From positions 372,001 through 436,000 of the forward strand of contig OZ253956.1 of NCBI GenBank assembly GCA_965267355.1: 64,000 nt of DNA. The letters run 5' to 3'. The stretch comes from GCA-002793235 sp965267355 (GTDB lineage Bacteria > Bacteroidota > Bacteroidia > Flavobacteriales_E > Vicingaceae). The stretch's first letter is position 1. Each line of letters starts with the position of its first letter. Below the pieces are notes generated by a model. That model made no database searches and was not told the DNA's origin. It saw only the letters and a list, made by a program, of their open reading frames with translations. Positions 16,863 through 23,516 of this stretch are shown here, piece by piece. Made by a program: the position numbers and the translations under genes.

Positions 16863-17819
16863 TTACTCGTTTACCACTCCCATAGCGCAAAACTTATTGA
16901 TACGCTTTTGCACTAATTTATCAGGTTCCATTTCCTGTAATTTAGGTAAGTGTTTTAAGATTTCTTTCTTCACAATGGAAAACATTTCTTCGGGATTAGC
17001 ATGTGCCCCTCCTACTGGTTCTTTTATAATGCCGTCAATCAATTTATTTTGCAGCATATCATCAGCAGTTAATTTTAATGCCTCTGCTGCCTGCTCTTTA
17101 AACTCCCAACTTCTCCACAAAATAGAAGAACATGATTCTGGGGAAATAACCGAGTACCAAGTATTCTCTAACATTAATACTTTGTCACCAATTCCAATTC
17201 CTAAAGCACCACCAGAAGCTCCTTCTCCAATTATGATGACAATAATTGGAACCGTCAATTGAGACATTTCTAATAAATTACGCGCAATAGCTTCACCTTG
17301 TCCTCTCTCTTCTGCTTCGAGTCCAGGAAAAGCACCTGGAGTATCTACAAAACATACAACAGGCTTATTAAATTTCTCTGCCAATTTCATTAAACGCAAA
17401 GCTTTACGATAACCCTCTGGGTTAGCCATACCAAAGTTTCGATATTGACGCATTTTAGTGTTTACACCTTTTTGTTGACCAATAAACATTACCGATTGAC
17501 CATCAATAGAACCTAAACCACCTACCATGGCTTTATCATCCTTCACAGTTCTATCTCCATGCAATTCAATAAACTCTCCATCTGTTATCGCTTCAATATA
17601 ACTTAGTGTGTATGGTCTTTCTGGATGGCGAGAAACCTGAACTTTTTGCCAAGCTGTTAAATTGCTATATATTTCTTTGCGAGTATCTTTAAGTTTTTTC
17701 TCTATCTCCTTAACAATTTTGGTTGTATCAACCTCTTTCTCTTCTTGCAACTTTAAATTTTTTTCTAGCTGCTCTTCTAACTCTTTTATTGGTTCTTCAA
17801 AATCTAAATAAACTGCCAT
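16863..17819 (-). CDS. accA: Acetyl-CoA carboxylase carboxyltransferase subunit alpha
   Basis: The alpha subunit of carboxyltransferase, which with AccD moves CO2 from biotin to acetyl-CoA to make malonyl-CoA for fatty-acid synthesis. The 318-residue length is standard. An N-terminal coiled-coil (about 8-50) precedes WQKVQVSRHPERPYTLSYIE, FIELHGDRTVKDDKAMVGGL and the crotonase-fold core with CFVDTPGAFPGLEAEERGQG and GEGASGGALGIGIGD. All are family hallmarks. accD is not nearby. It is divergent from ispE across a 78-base region. No convincing TAnnTTTG box is seen for accA. Confidence 0.97.
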   Translation of the reverse strand: MAVYLDFEEPIKELEEQLEKNLKLQEEKEVDTTKIVKEIEKKLKDTRKEIYSNLTAWQKVQVSRHPERPYTLSYIEAITDGEFIELHGDRTVKDDKAMVGGLGSIDGQSVMFIGQQKGVNTKMRQYRNFGMANPEGYRKALRLMKLAEKFNKPVVCFVDTPGAFPGLEAEERGQGEAIARNLLEMSQLTVPIIVIIIGEGASGGALGIGIGDKVLMLENTWYSVISPESCSSILWRSWEFKEQAAEALKLTADDMLQNKLIDGIIKEPVGGAHANPEEMFSIVKKEILKHLPKLQEMEPDKLVQKRINKFCAMGVVNE

Positions 17820-17858
17820 AATCCTTGTTTACTAAAATAGAGGGCTAAATTACTAACT

Positions 17859-17892
17859 TTTGCTAAACAGCTAACTCATTTCTGTATTTTTG
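17859..17892 (+). promoter_or_regulatory. ispE promoter: TTTG-N22-TATTTTTG
   Basis: TTTG at 17859-17862 and TATTTTTG at 17885-17892 give a full Bacteroidota-type promoter with a 22-base spacer. Only five bases separate the -7 box from the ispE ATG, so the message should be leaderless or nearly so. Confidence 0.6.
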
Positions 17893-17897
17893 ACGAT

Positions 17898-18647
17898 ATG
17901 GTTGTTTTTCCGAATGCTAAAATAAATATCGGGCTAAATATAGTTGCAAAACGCAACGATGGCTTCCACAATATTGAAAGTATCTTTTACCCTGTAGAAG
18001 ATTTGTATGATGTTTTAGAAATTGTAGAAAGTAATAAATTGATTTTTAACACTACAGGAGTTAAAATACCTGATGATTCAACCAACAATTTATGCCTAAA
18101 AGCATTCCATATTCTCCAGAACGATTTTAACATAGCACCTGTTAACATTCATTTACACAAGGTAATACCAATTGGGGCTGGTTTGGGAGGCGGTTCTGCT
18201 GATGCAGCTTTTACCTTAAAGACTTTGAACGATATTTTTCAATTGAATTTATCTATTTCTAAGCTTCAAGACTACGCTCGAAAATTAGGCAGCGATTGTG
18301 CTTTCTTCATTGAAAACAAACCCGTTTACGCTTTTAATAAAGGTGATGAATTTGAGAAAATTGATTTAGATTTATCCTCACACGAAATAAAAATTGAATA
18401 TCCAAACATTCATATTTCTACCGCTGAAGCATATGCTGGAATTGTACCACAACCTTCTCATAAAAAATTAAAAGAACTAATTTCATCACCCATTGAAGAG
18501 TGGAAACACCACATCAAAAACGATTTTGAAACTTCTATCTTCCCAAACCACCCAGCAATAGAAAATGTAAAAAACAACATGTATAAAAATGGAGCAAAAT
18601 TTGCTTCGATGACTGGAAGCGGTTCAGCAGTATTTGGAATTTTTTAA
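17898..18647 (+). CDS. ispE: 4-diphosphocytidyl-2-C-methyl-D-erythritol kinase
   Basis: The GHMP kinase that phosphorylates CDP-methylerythritol in the MEP pathway of isoprenoid synthesis. At 249 residues it is at the short end of the family. The N-terminal PNAKINIGLNIVAKRNDGFH contains the catalytic Lys8. The GHMP ATP loop is PIGAGLGGGSADAA (91-104), followed by LGSDCAFFI with the catalytic Asp and the C-terminal ASMTGSGSAVFGIF. The gene stops right after GIF, where longer homologues continue. It implies use of the non-mevalonate pathway. A 57-base gap with an ECF-type promoter separates it from the sigma-factor gene. Confidence 0.95.
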   Translation: MVVFPNAKINIGLNIVAKRNDGFHNIESIFYPVEDLYDVLEIVESNKLIFNTTGVKIPDDSTNNLCLKAFHILQNDFNIAPVNIHLHKVIPIGAGLGGGSADAAFTLKTLNDIFQLNLSISKLQDYARKLGSDCAFFIENKPVYAFNKGDEFEKIDLDLSSHEIKIEYPNIHISTAEAYAGIVPQPSHKKLKELISSPIEEWKHHIKNDFETSIFPNHPAIENVKNNMYKNGAKFASMTGSGSAVFGIF

Positions 18648-18654
18648 CTCTAAC

Positions 18655-18681
18655 TGTAACTTTTTAATATTGCTGTTCGTC
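18655..18681 (+). promoter_or_regulatory. ECF sigma-type promoter, TGTAAC-N17-CGTC (copy 1)
   Basis: TGTAAC (18655-18660), a 17-base spacer and CGTC (18678-18681) lie 23 bases before the sigma-factor ATG. The -10 side reads GCTGTTCGTC, identical over ten bases to copy 2 upstream of the GIN-domain gene. The layout is that of ECF promoters (-35 with AAC, -10 with CGTC) and suggests autoregulation. Confidence 0.75.
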
Positions 18682-18704
18682 ACACCATCAAACAACAACA
18701 TTTA

Positions 18705-19190
18705 ATGACGGTAAAAGAGTATAACCAAAGTGTTGATGATTATTCCGACAATCTTTATCGCTTTGTCTTAAAAAATATTAAAGACGAAGAGAAAGCTAAA
18801 GATATTGTTCAGGATACTTATATCAAATTTTGGGAAAAGAAAGATGATGTTGATAGCAACAAAATCAAATCTTATTTATTTACCACAGCTTATCACAAGC
18901 TAATTGACGTTGTTAGAAGAGAGAAAAAACAAAGCTCTTTTGAAGTTGTAAAAGAAAACGATTATAGCTCAGAAAATTCTTATTCTGATTTACAGGAAAT
19001 ACTGCATGAAGCAATTGAAAAACTTCCTGCTAACCAAAAAGCAGTTATTCTATTGAGAGATTATGAAGGTTATGCTTATAACGAAATAGCTGAAATAACA
19101 AATATGAGCGAATCGCAAGTAAAAGTTTACATTTTTAGGGCAAGAAAATTTTTAAAAAACTATTTAGGAAGTATTGAAGCATTAATATAA
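18705..19190 (+). CDS. ECF-family RNA polymerase sigma factor
   Basis: A 161-residue alternative sigma factor. Region 2 covers about 5-75 (YRFVLKNIKDEEKAKDIVQD, TYIKFWEKKDDV, with SYLFTTAYHKLIDVVRREKK for -10 recognition). Region 4 covers about 100-155 (AIEKLPANQKAVILLRDYEG, then YNEIAEITNMSESQVKVYIFRARK helix-turn-helix). Linker residues are acidic. The start ATG follows an ECF-type promoter, and the stop overlaps the next ATG (TAATG), coupling it to a single-pass membrane protein that is the likely anti-sigma factor. Target promoters can be guessed in the window: this operon and the downstream GIN-domain gene. Confidence 0.95.
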   Translation: MTVKEYNQSVDDYSDNLYRFVLKNIKDEEKAKDIVQDTYIKFWEKKDDVDSNKIKSYLFTTAYHKLIDVVRREKKQSSFEVVKENDYSSENSYSDLQEILHEAIEKLPANQKAVILLRDYEGYAYNEIAEITNMSESQVKVYIFRARKFLKNYLGSIEALI

Positions 19191-20245
19191 TGAGTTTGAT
19201 TACAAAAAATAACTACGAAGCATTTTTGCTTGATTATGTTGAGGGGAATTTATCTCCTGAACTAACAGCAGAGTTAATGTTATTTTTTGAAAATCATTCA
19301 GAATTAAAAGAAGAATTACATGATTTTGAACTACCTGTATTAAACCCTACAAGTATCAAACTAAATAGTAAAGAAGCATTAAAAATTGAAAAAAATAAAA
19401 TTACTGTTATCAACTTTGAAGATGCGGTAATAGCAGAAATTGAAGGAGAAAATACTGATAAAGAAAAAGCAACCTTAGCAGCATACTTAAATCAAAATCC
19501 TGATAAGAAAAAGGTGCTTGAAGCTTATCAAAATACTAAGTTAAAAGCACCCGCAATTACCTATAATTTTAAAGAAGATTTAAAACAAGAAAACAAAAAG
19601 GTAATACCATTGTACTGGTGGTATTCGGCTGCCGCTGCTGTTATTTTAATTATAGTATTGTTTAATGGTATTAATTGGAATAATGAAGTAAAAGAACTTC
19701 CTATCGCTGAAGAAACTACTTTACCTATTAAAGAAAAAATCATTAACAACAAAGAGTTATTGATAGAAGAAAAAGTAGAAACTCCTATTATTGCTAATAA
19801 CGAAACTCCATCTGAAAAGAAAAATACACTTAAAGAAAATAATAAGAAACCTAATATTATTACTCCTAATAATACTGTTAAAAAATCTTTAACCCAAGTA
19901 CCTGAACCCATTGAAGAAAAAGAAGCAGAATCAATTCTTGCCGAAGAAGAAGGTTTGAATAAAAACGTGAAAGATACTACTGTAAATGAACAAATAGAAA
20001 CTCAAATGATTGATCATGATATTCATTATGCAGACAATGTTCGCATAACTTTTGAAACTGATGATGAAGAACCAACTGGCAACCCAAATGATATAAATAA
20101 CGAAAAACCTACAAAGTTTGATGTGGTTAGAGCAGCAGTAAAACAGCAGTTAAAAGGTTTTTTTAACAACACTAAAAAGGATGCTGAAACACTTGCTGCA
20201 GCTACAAAAACCATTGGATTTAATCGTAATAAATCAGAAAAATAA
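19190..20245 (+). CDS. Single-pass transmembrane protein, probable anti-sigma factor
   Basis: A 351-residue protein with a cytoplasmic-looking N-terminus of about 140 residues, one membrane helix (about 141-159, YWWYSAAAAVILIIVLF) and a long acidic periplasmic tail. The N-terminus has NNYEAFLLDYVEGNLSPELT followed by LMLFFENHSELKEEL, an arrangement common in Bacteroidota anti-sigma proteins, repeated loosely at about 78-118 (VIAEIEGENTDKEKATLAAYL). There is no zinc HxxxCxxC motif. The tail (165-330) is Glu/Lys/Asn-rich and probably disordered. It is co-translated with the ECF sigma gene (one-base overlap). The role as a membrane tether for that sigma factor is inference from position and topology. 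Confidence 0.75.
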   Translation: MSLITKNNYEAFLLDYVEGNLSPELTAELMLFFENHSELKEELHDFELPVLNPTSIKLNSKEALKIEKNKITVINFEDAVIAEIEGENTDKEKATLAAYLNQNPDKKKVLEAYQNTKLKAPAITYNFKEDLKQENKKVIPLYWWYSAAAAVILIIVLFNGINWNNEVKELPIAEETTLPIKEKIINNKELLIEEKVETPIIANNETPSEKKNTLKENNKKPNIITPNNTVKKSLTQVPEPIEEKEAESILAEEEGLNKNVKDTTVNEQIETQMIDHDIHYADNVRITFETDDEEPTGNPNDINNEKPTKFDVVRAAVKQQLKGFFNNTKKDAETLAAATKTIGFNRNKSEK

Positions 20246-20253
20246 ATTTTAAT

Positions 20254-20280
20254 TGTAACAAAGTGAGGTAGCTGTTCGTC
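20254..20280 (+). promoter_or_regulatory. ECF sigma-type promoter, TGTAAC-N17-CGTC (copy 2)
   Basis: TGTAAC (20254-20259), a 17-base spacer and CGTC (20277-20280) precede the GIN-domain gene by about 50 bases. GCTGTTCGTC is identical to copy 1, while the middle 11 bases of the spacer differ, so the match is at the recognition elements rather than a plain duplication. Confidence 0.75.
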
Positions 20281-20329
20281 CTACCCACAAACACCGGTGA
20301 TATTTTAAATGAAATTAAAAAAACAAACC

Positions 20330-21889
20330 ATGAAAAAATTAATACTTAGCATAATATCACTCTTTATAATAAAGGTTACGTCCGCTCAGAATATTACAAG
20401 AACATTAGAGGATTTTTCAGCCTTGAAAGTAAGTAGTGCAATATCAGTAGAATTGACTCAAGGAGATAAAAATGAAGTAACTATCTCTGGGTTAAATTCA
20501 GAAAATGAGCAAAAGCTAAAAACTGAAATTAACAACAATACTTTGGCAATTTATACTGAAGGAAGAATAAAAAACAAAGAAGAAATTAAGGTTTATTTAA
20601 CCTTTACAAATCTTAATAAAATTAAACAAAGTGGTGCCTCAGAAATTAATTCAACTAACACCATTAACGCTACTGATTTTTTGTTAGATGGTAGTGGAGC
20701 TATTGAAGCAAAATTAGCCTTTAATGTAAGCTCTCTATCCGTTAATTTTTCTGGAGCAAGTGATATCACACTAAAAGGAAACACCAATAATTTGAATCTG
20801 AAATTAAGTGGCGCATCCGATTTAAAAGCATCCGAGCTTATTGCAAAAGATGTTAAAGTAGACGTTTCTGGTGCTTCAAGTGTTAAAGTACATGCTACCG
20901 AATCCATTACTGGAAATGCTAAAGGCGCCTCAGATATTAATGTAAAAGGAAATCCTACAAAAAGGGAAATAAATCAAACTGGTGCTTCTTCTGCAAACAT
21001 TGGAAATGATGGAAATGTTCAAATTACCATAGGTCCAGGACATGGTGTTCAAATTGAAAACGATAAAGTAAATGTTAAAGCTGGAAAAAAAAATGTAATC
21101 GTTAACGATGACACCACTATTGTAAGATGGAGAAACTCGGAAATGATTATGATAGGCGACTCGGTACATATAAACAGAAAAAAGAAGAAAAGAAGAAACC
21201 ATTGGGCTGGTGTAGATTTAGGTATAAATGGCTTCTTTAATAATAGCGGTAGTTTAGATTTGAGCAACCCTTCAACTTTTGAACAAAATAGACCACAGGA
21301 TGTAACTCAATTTATGGAGTTAAACTACCGTAAATCATGGACTTTTAGTATTAACTTTTTAGAGTTCTTCATTCCTGTTCAAAAACATCATTTTGGAATT
21401 GTTACTGGTCTAGGAACCGAATGGAATAACTATGAATTAAAGCATAATGTAAGGCTAACTGATGTAGGAGGGAGTTTTGTACATCAAGAAGTTACACCCT
21501 ACAACGAAAATTATACTTGGGGATATATTGATACTACGTTAAACTACACCAAAAACCGTTTTAAAACATGGTTTATTAATGCTCCATTATTACTAGAAAT
21601 AAATACAGGTAATGATGCCAAACGTTCCTTTCATTTATCTGCTGGAGCAATTTTAGGTTACAACCTGCAAACCAAAATAAAATATAAGTACGATTTAAAT
21701 GGAGATAATAAAAAAGAAAAAGATAAAGATGATTTCAACACCAATCCGTTTAGAGTAAGTTTAACTGCTCGTGCTGGATATGGTTGGTTTAATTTATTTG
21801 CCACATATAGCTTAACACCATTATTTGAAAATGGAAAAGGACCAGAATTGTATCCATTTACAGTAGGTGTTACATTAGTAGGATTTTAA
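20330..21889 (+). CDS. GIN-domain (DUF2807) protein with C-terminal beta-barrel
   Basis: A 519-residue envelope protein from the ATG at 20330, chosen because it begins the signal peptide (MKKLILSIISLFIIKVTSAQ); an ATG 21 bases upstream is also possible. Residues about 20-235 form a 'head GIN' DUF2807 beta-helix: RTLEDFSALKVSSAISVEL, then repeats of the type LxxxGASDIxxKGN and LSGASDLKA. A basic linker follows (about 258-295, with RKKKKRRNHWAGVDLGINGF). The C-terminal 220 residues look like an outer-membrane barrel (HLSAGAILGYNL, LTARAGYGWFNLFATYSLTP). It is preceded by an ECF-type promoter matching that of the sigma operon, so it is a probable effector of that stress response. Function unknown. 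Confidence 0.85.
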   Translation: MKKLILSIISLFIIKVTSAQNITRTLEDFSALKVSSAISVELTQGDKNEVTISGLNSENEQKLKTEINNNTLAIYTEGRIKNKEEIKVYLTFTNLNKIKQSGASEINSTNTINATDFLLDGSGAIEAKLAFNVSSLSVNFSGASDITLKGNTNNLNLKLSGASDLKASELIAKDVKVDVSGASSVKVHATESITGNAKGASDINVKGNPTKREINQTGASSANIGNDGNVQITIGPGHGVQIENDKVNVKAGKKNVIVNDDTTIVRWRNSEMIMIGDSVHINRKKKKRRNHWAGVDLGINGFFNNSGSLDLSNPSTFEQNRPQDVTQFMELNYRKSWTFSINFLEFFIPVQKHHFGIVTGLGTEWNNYELKHNVRLTDVGGSFVHQEVTPYNENYTWGYIDTTLNYTKNRFKTWFINAPLLLEINTGNDAKRSFHLSAGAILGYNLQTKIKYKYDLNGDNKKEKDKDDFNTNPFRVSLTARAGYGWFNLFATYSLTPLFENGKGPELYPFTVGVTLVGF

Positions 21890-21924
21890 TACTTCCCTTT
21901 ATTACCCACCTGTTTAGTTAGTGC

Positions 21925-21954
21925 AAAAAGGAGTTCGTTATACGAACTCCTTTT
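21925..21954. terminator. Bidirectional terminator after the GIN-domain gene
   Basis: AAAAGGAGTTCG pairs with CGAACTCCTTTT across a five-base loop (21926-21954), A-rich on one side and T-rich on the other. It overlaps the last bases of the convergent small gene's stop codon. Confidence 0.9.
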
Positions 21955-22366
21955 AAGTATATTGCTTAAGCCATTTAATGGCTTTCTGCTTATCTTGAAA
22001 AAGTTTTGAAGGCACTCCAGGTTTTACTATCTTTAGATAAAAATTCCCCATAATCTTTTGAGGTAAAGAGCTTATCACAAAAGCATCAGCTTTACCATAT
22101 TTATTGGCTACTTCTTTCATATACTCCATCACATCTTTCTCAATAATTACAAATTTATTTGCTGTAAACAAATGTGGTGTTTTTACTCCTCCTGTAACCT
22201 CCACATATGCATCTTTTAGAAGCTTTGCTTGCTCTAAGCTAACTGCTTTTTTTAAATTAATATGAGTATGTACAATTCCATCACTTCTTAAAACAACTTC
22301 AGCAAAATCTAATAAAGCTTTATTGATAATTGGTATATTTTCTTTATCCGTCAAAATACTCACCAT
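21953..22366 (-). CDS. Conserved hypothetical protein, STAS-like layout
   Basis: A 137-residue soluble protein from the ATG at 22366 (MVSILTDKENIPII); a TTG 30 bases upstream would add ten residues. No signal peptide is needed in this reading. The order of elements (GIVHTHINLKKAVSLEQAKL helix, VKTPHLFTANKFVIIEKDV, YGKADAFVISSLPQKIMGNF, KPGVPSKLFQDKQKAIKWLK) resembles small Bacteroidota proteins with a SpoIIAA/STAS-like alternation of strands and helices in which a central loop precedes a long helix. I cannot name the family with confidence. It is transcribed towards the GIN-domain gene and shares its terminator. Confidence 0.65.
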   Translation of the reverse strand: MVSILTDKENIPIINKALLDFAEVVLRSDGIVHTHINLKKAVSLEQAKLLKDAYVEVTGGVKTPHLFTANKFVIIEKDVMEYMKEVANKYGKADAFVISSLPQKIMGNFYLKIVKPGVPSKLFQDKQKAIKWLKQYT

Positions 22367-22467
22367 ATTAAGTAAAAACACGGATAAAGATAGCAATCCT
22401 GATTAAATAAATATTACTTGAAGTGTACATGATTTTTTTTAATTTTACTTTTCTAAAAATTACAGTT

Positions 22468-23226
22468 ATGGCAGGACATAGTAAATGGGCAAACATTAAG
22501 CATCGTAAAGGTGCTCAAGATAAGAAAAGAGCAAAGATATTTACACGAATAATCAGAGAAATAACTATTGCTGCACGTGATGGTGGTGGTGACCCAGATG
22601 CAAACCCTGCTTTAAGATTAGCTGTACAAAATGCAAAGGGTGCTAATATGCCAAAAGACACCCTTGAAAGAGCCATTAAAAAAGGTGTAGGTGGTGAAGG
22701 TGCTAATTTAGAAGAAGTAACTTTTGAAGGGTATGCACCAAACGGAATTGCTGTTTTTGTTGAAGCAATGACTGACAATAACAATCGTACAGTTGCAAAC
22801 GTTAGAGCAGTTTTCACCAAGCATGGAGGAGAGTTAGGTACTAATGGTTCATTGAGCTTTATGTTTGACAGAAAAGGAGTATTTACCATCAATAAAGAAA
22901 AACTGGAAGGGAAAGACATTGAAGAATTAGAAATGGAATTAATTGATGGGGGACTAGAAGAGTTGGAAGAAATTGACACAGCAGTTATTGCCTACACATC
23001 ATATGAGGACTTTGGCAATATGCAAAAGTTGCTGGATGAAATGAACATAGAAGTTGAAAGTGCAGAACTACAACGTGTGCCAACTACTACAACTGCTTTG
23101 GATGTTGAATCTGCTCAAAAAGTATTGAAACTGATAGAAAAAATGGAAGAAGAGGACGATGTAAATACTGTTTATCACAATCTTGAAATGACTGATGATT
23201 TAATGACTGCTTTAGAAAATGAGTAA
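22468..23226 (+). CDS. YebC/PmpR-family protein
   Basis: A 252-residue member of the YebC/PmpR/TACO1 family. The universal start MAGHSKWANIKHRKGAQDKK fixes the ATG at 22468, although the frame is open 45 bases further upstream. Other family blocks are AAKDGG-like AARDGGGDPDANPALRLA, NAKGANMPKDTLERAIKKG and TDNNNRTVANVRAVFTKHGG. Members bind DNA as regulators or help ribosomes pass polyproline stretches; which applies here is not evident. It stands alone, running tail-to-tail into the 95-residue membrane protein with two bases between stops. Confidence 0.93.
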   Translation: MAGHSKWANIKHRKGAQDKKRAKIFTRIIREITIAARDGGGDPDANPALRLAVQNAKGANMPKDTLERAIKKGVGGEGANLEEVTFEGYAPNGIAVFVEAMTDNNNRTVANVRAVFTKHGGELGTNGSLSFMFDRKGVFTINKEKLEGKDIEELEMELIDGGLEELEEIDTAVIAYTSYEDFGNMQKLLDEMNIEVESAELQRVPTTTTALDVESAQKVLKLIEKMEEEDDVNTVYHNLEMTDDLMTALENE

Positions 23227-23228
23227 GC

Positions 23229-23516
23229 TCATTTTATCAATACTACTAGTATAATGGAAACACTTAATAAAATTATTATCGCTAACAAATTTTGAAGTGC
23301 TTCTTTCCTTTGCTTTTGTGTTAAAATCTTTCTGGTTCTCTCTCTAGCTTCAAGGAGTTTTTGACCATCAATTTCTATAGAAGAATCCGCAATTGAATTT
23401 GATAACTCTGTTTCATATATTTTTCTAATCTGTCTGTACGGTTGTTTAGGAATTGGTGATTTAATGAATATGGATTGCACTGGATGAACTTGCATATTCC
23501 CTCTTCTCAAAGACAT
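23229..23516 (-). CDS. Small membrane protein coupled to the M1 peptidase
   Basis: A 95-residue protein with a basic, helical N-terminal part (KQPYRQIRKIYETELSNSIA, then a region rich in Arg/Lys/Glu at about 52-72) and one C-terminal hydrophobic helix (about 75-94, ending VVLIK), so it is probably a tail-anchored or single-pass membrane protein. Its ATG shares a base with the stop of the M1 peptidase gene (TAATG), which argues that the frame is real and is translated by re-initiation. No family recognised. Confidence 0.6.
   Translation of the reverse strand: MSLRRGNMQVHPVQSIFIKSPIPKQPYRQIRKIYETELSNSIADSSIEIDGQKLLEARERTRKILTQKQRKEALQNLLAIIILLSVSIILVVLIK

Noticed and set aside
22515..22979. 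154-codon frame antisense to the YebC-family gene
   Set aside because: Serine-rich shadow of a strongly conserved gene; no independent signals.
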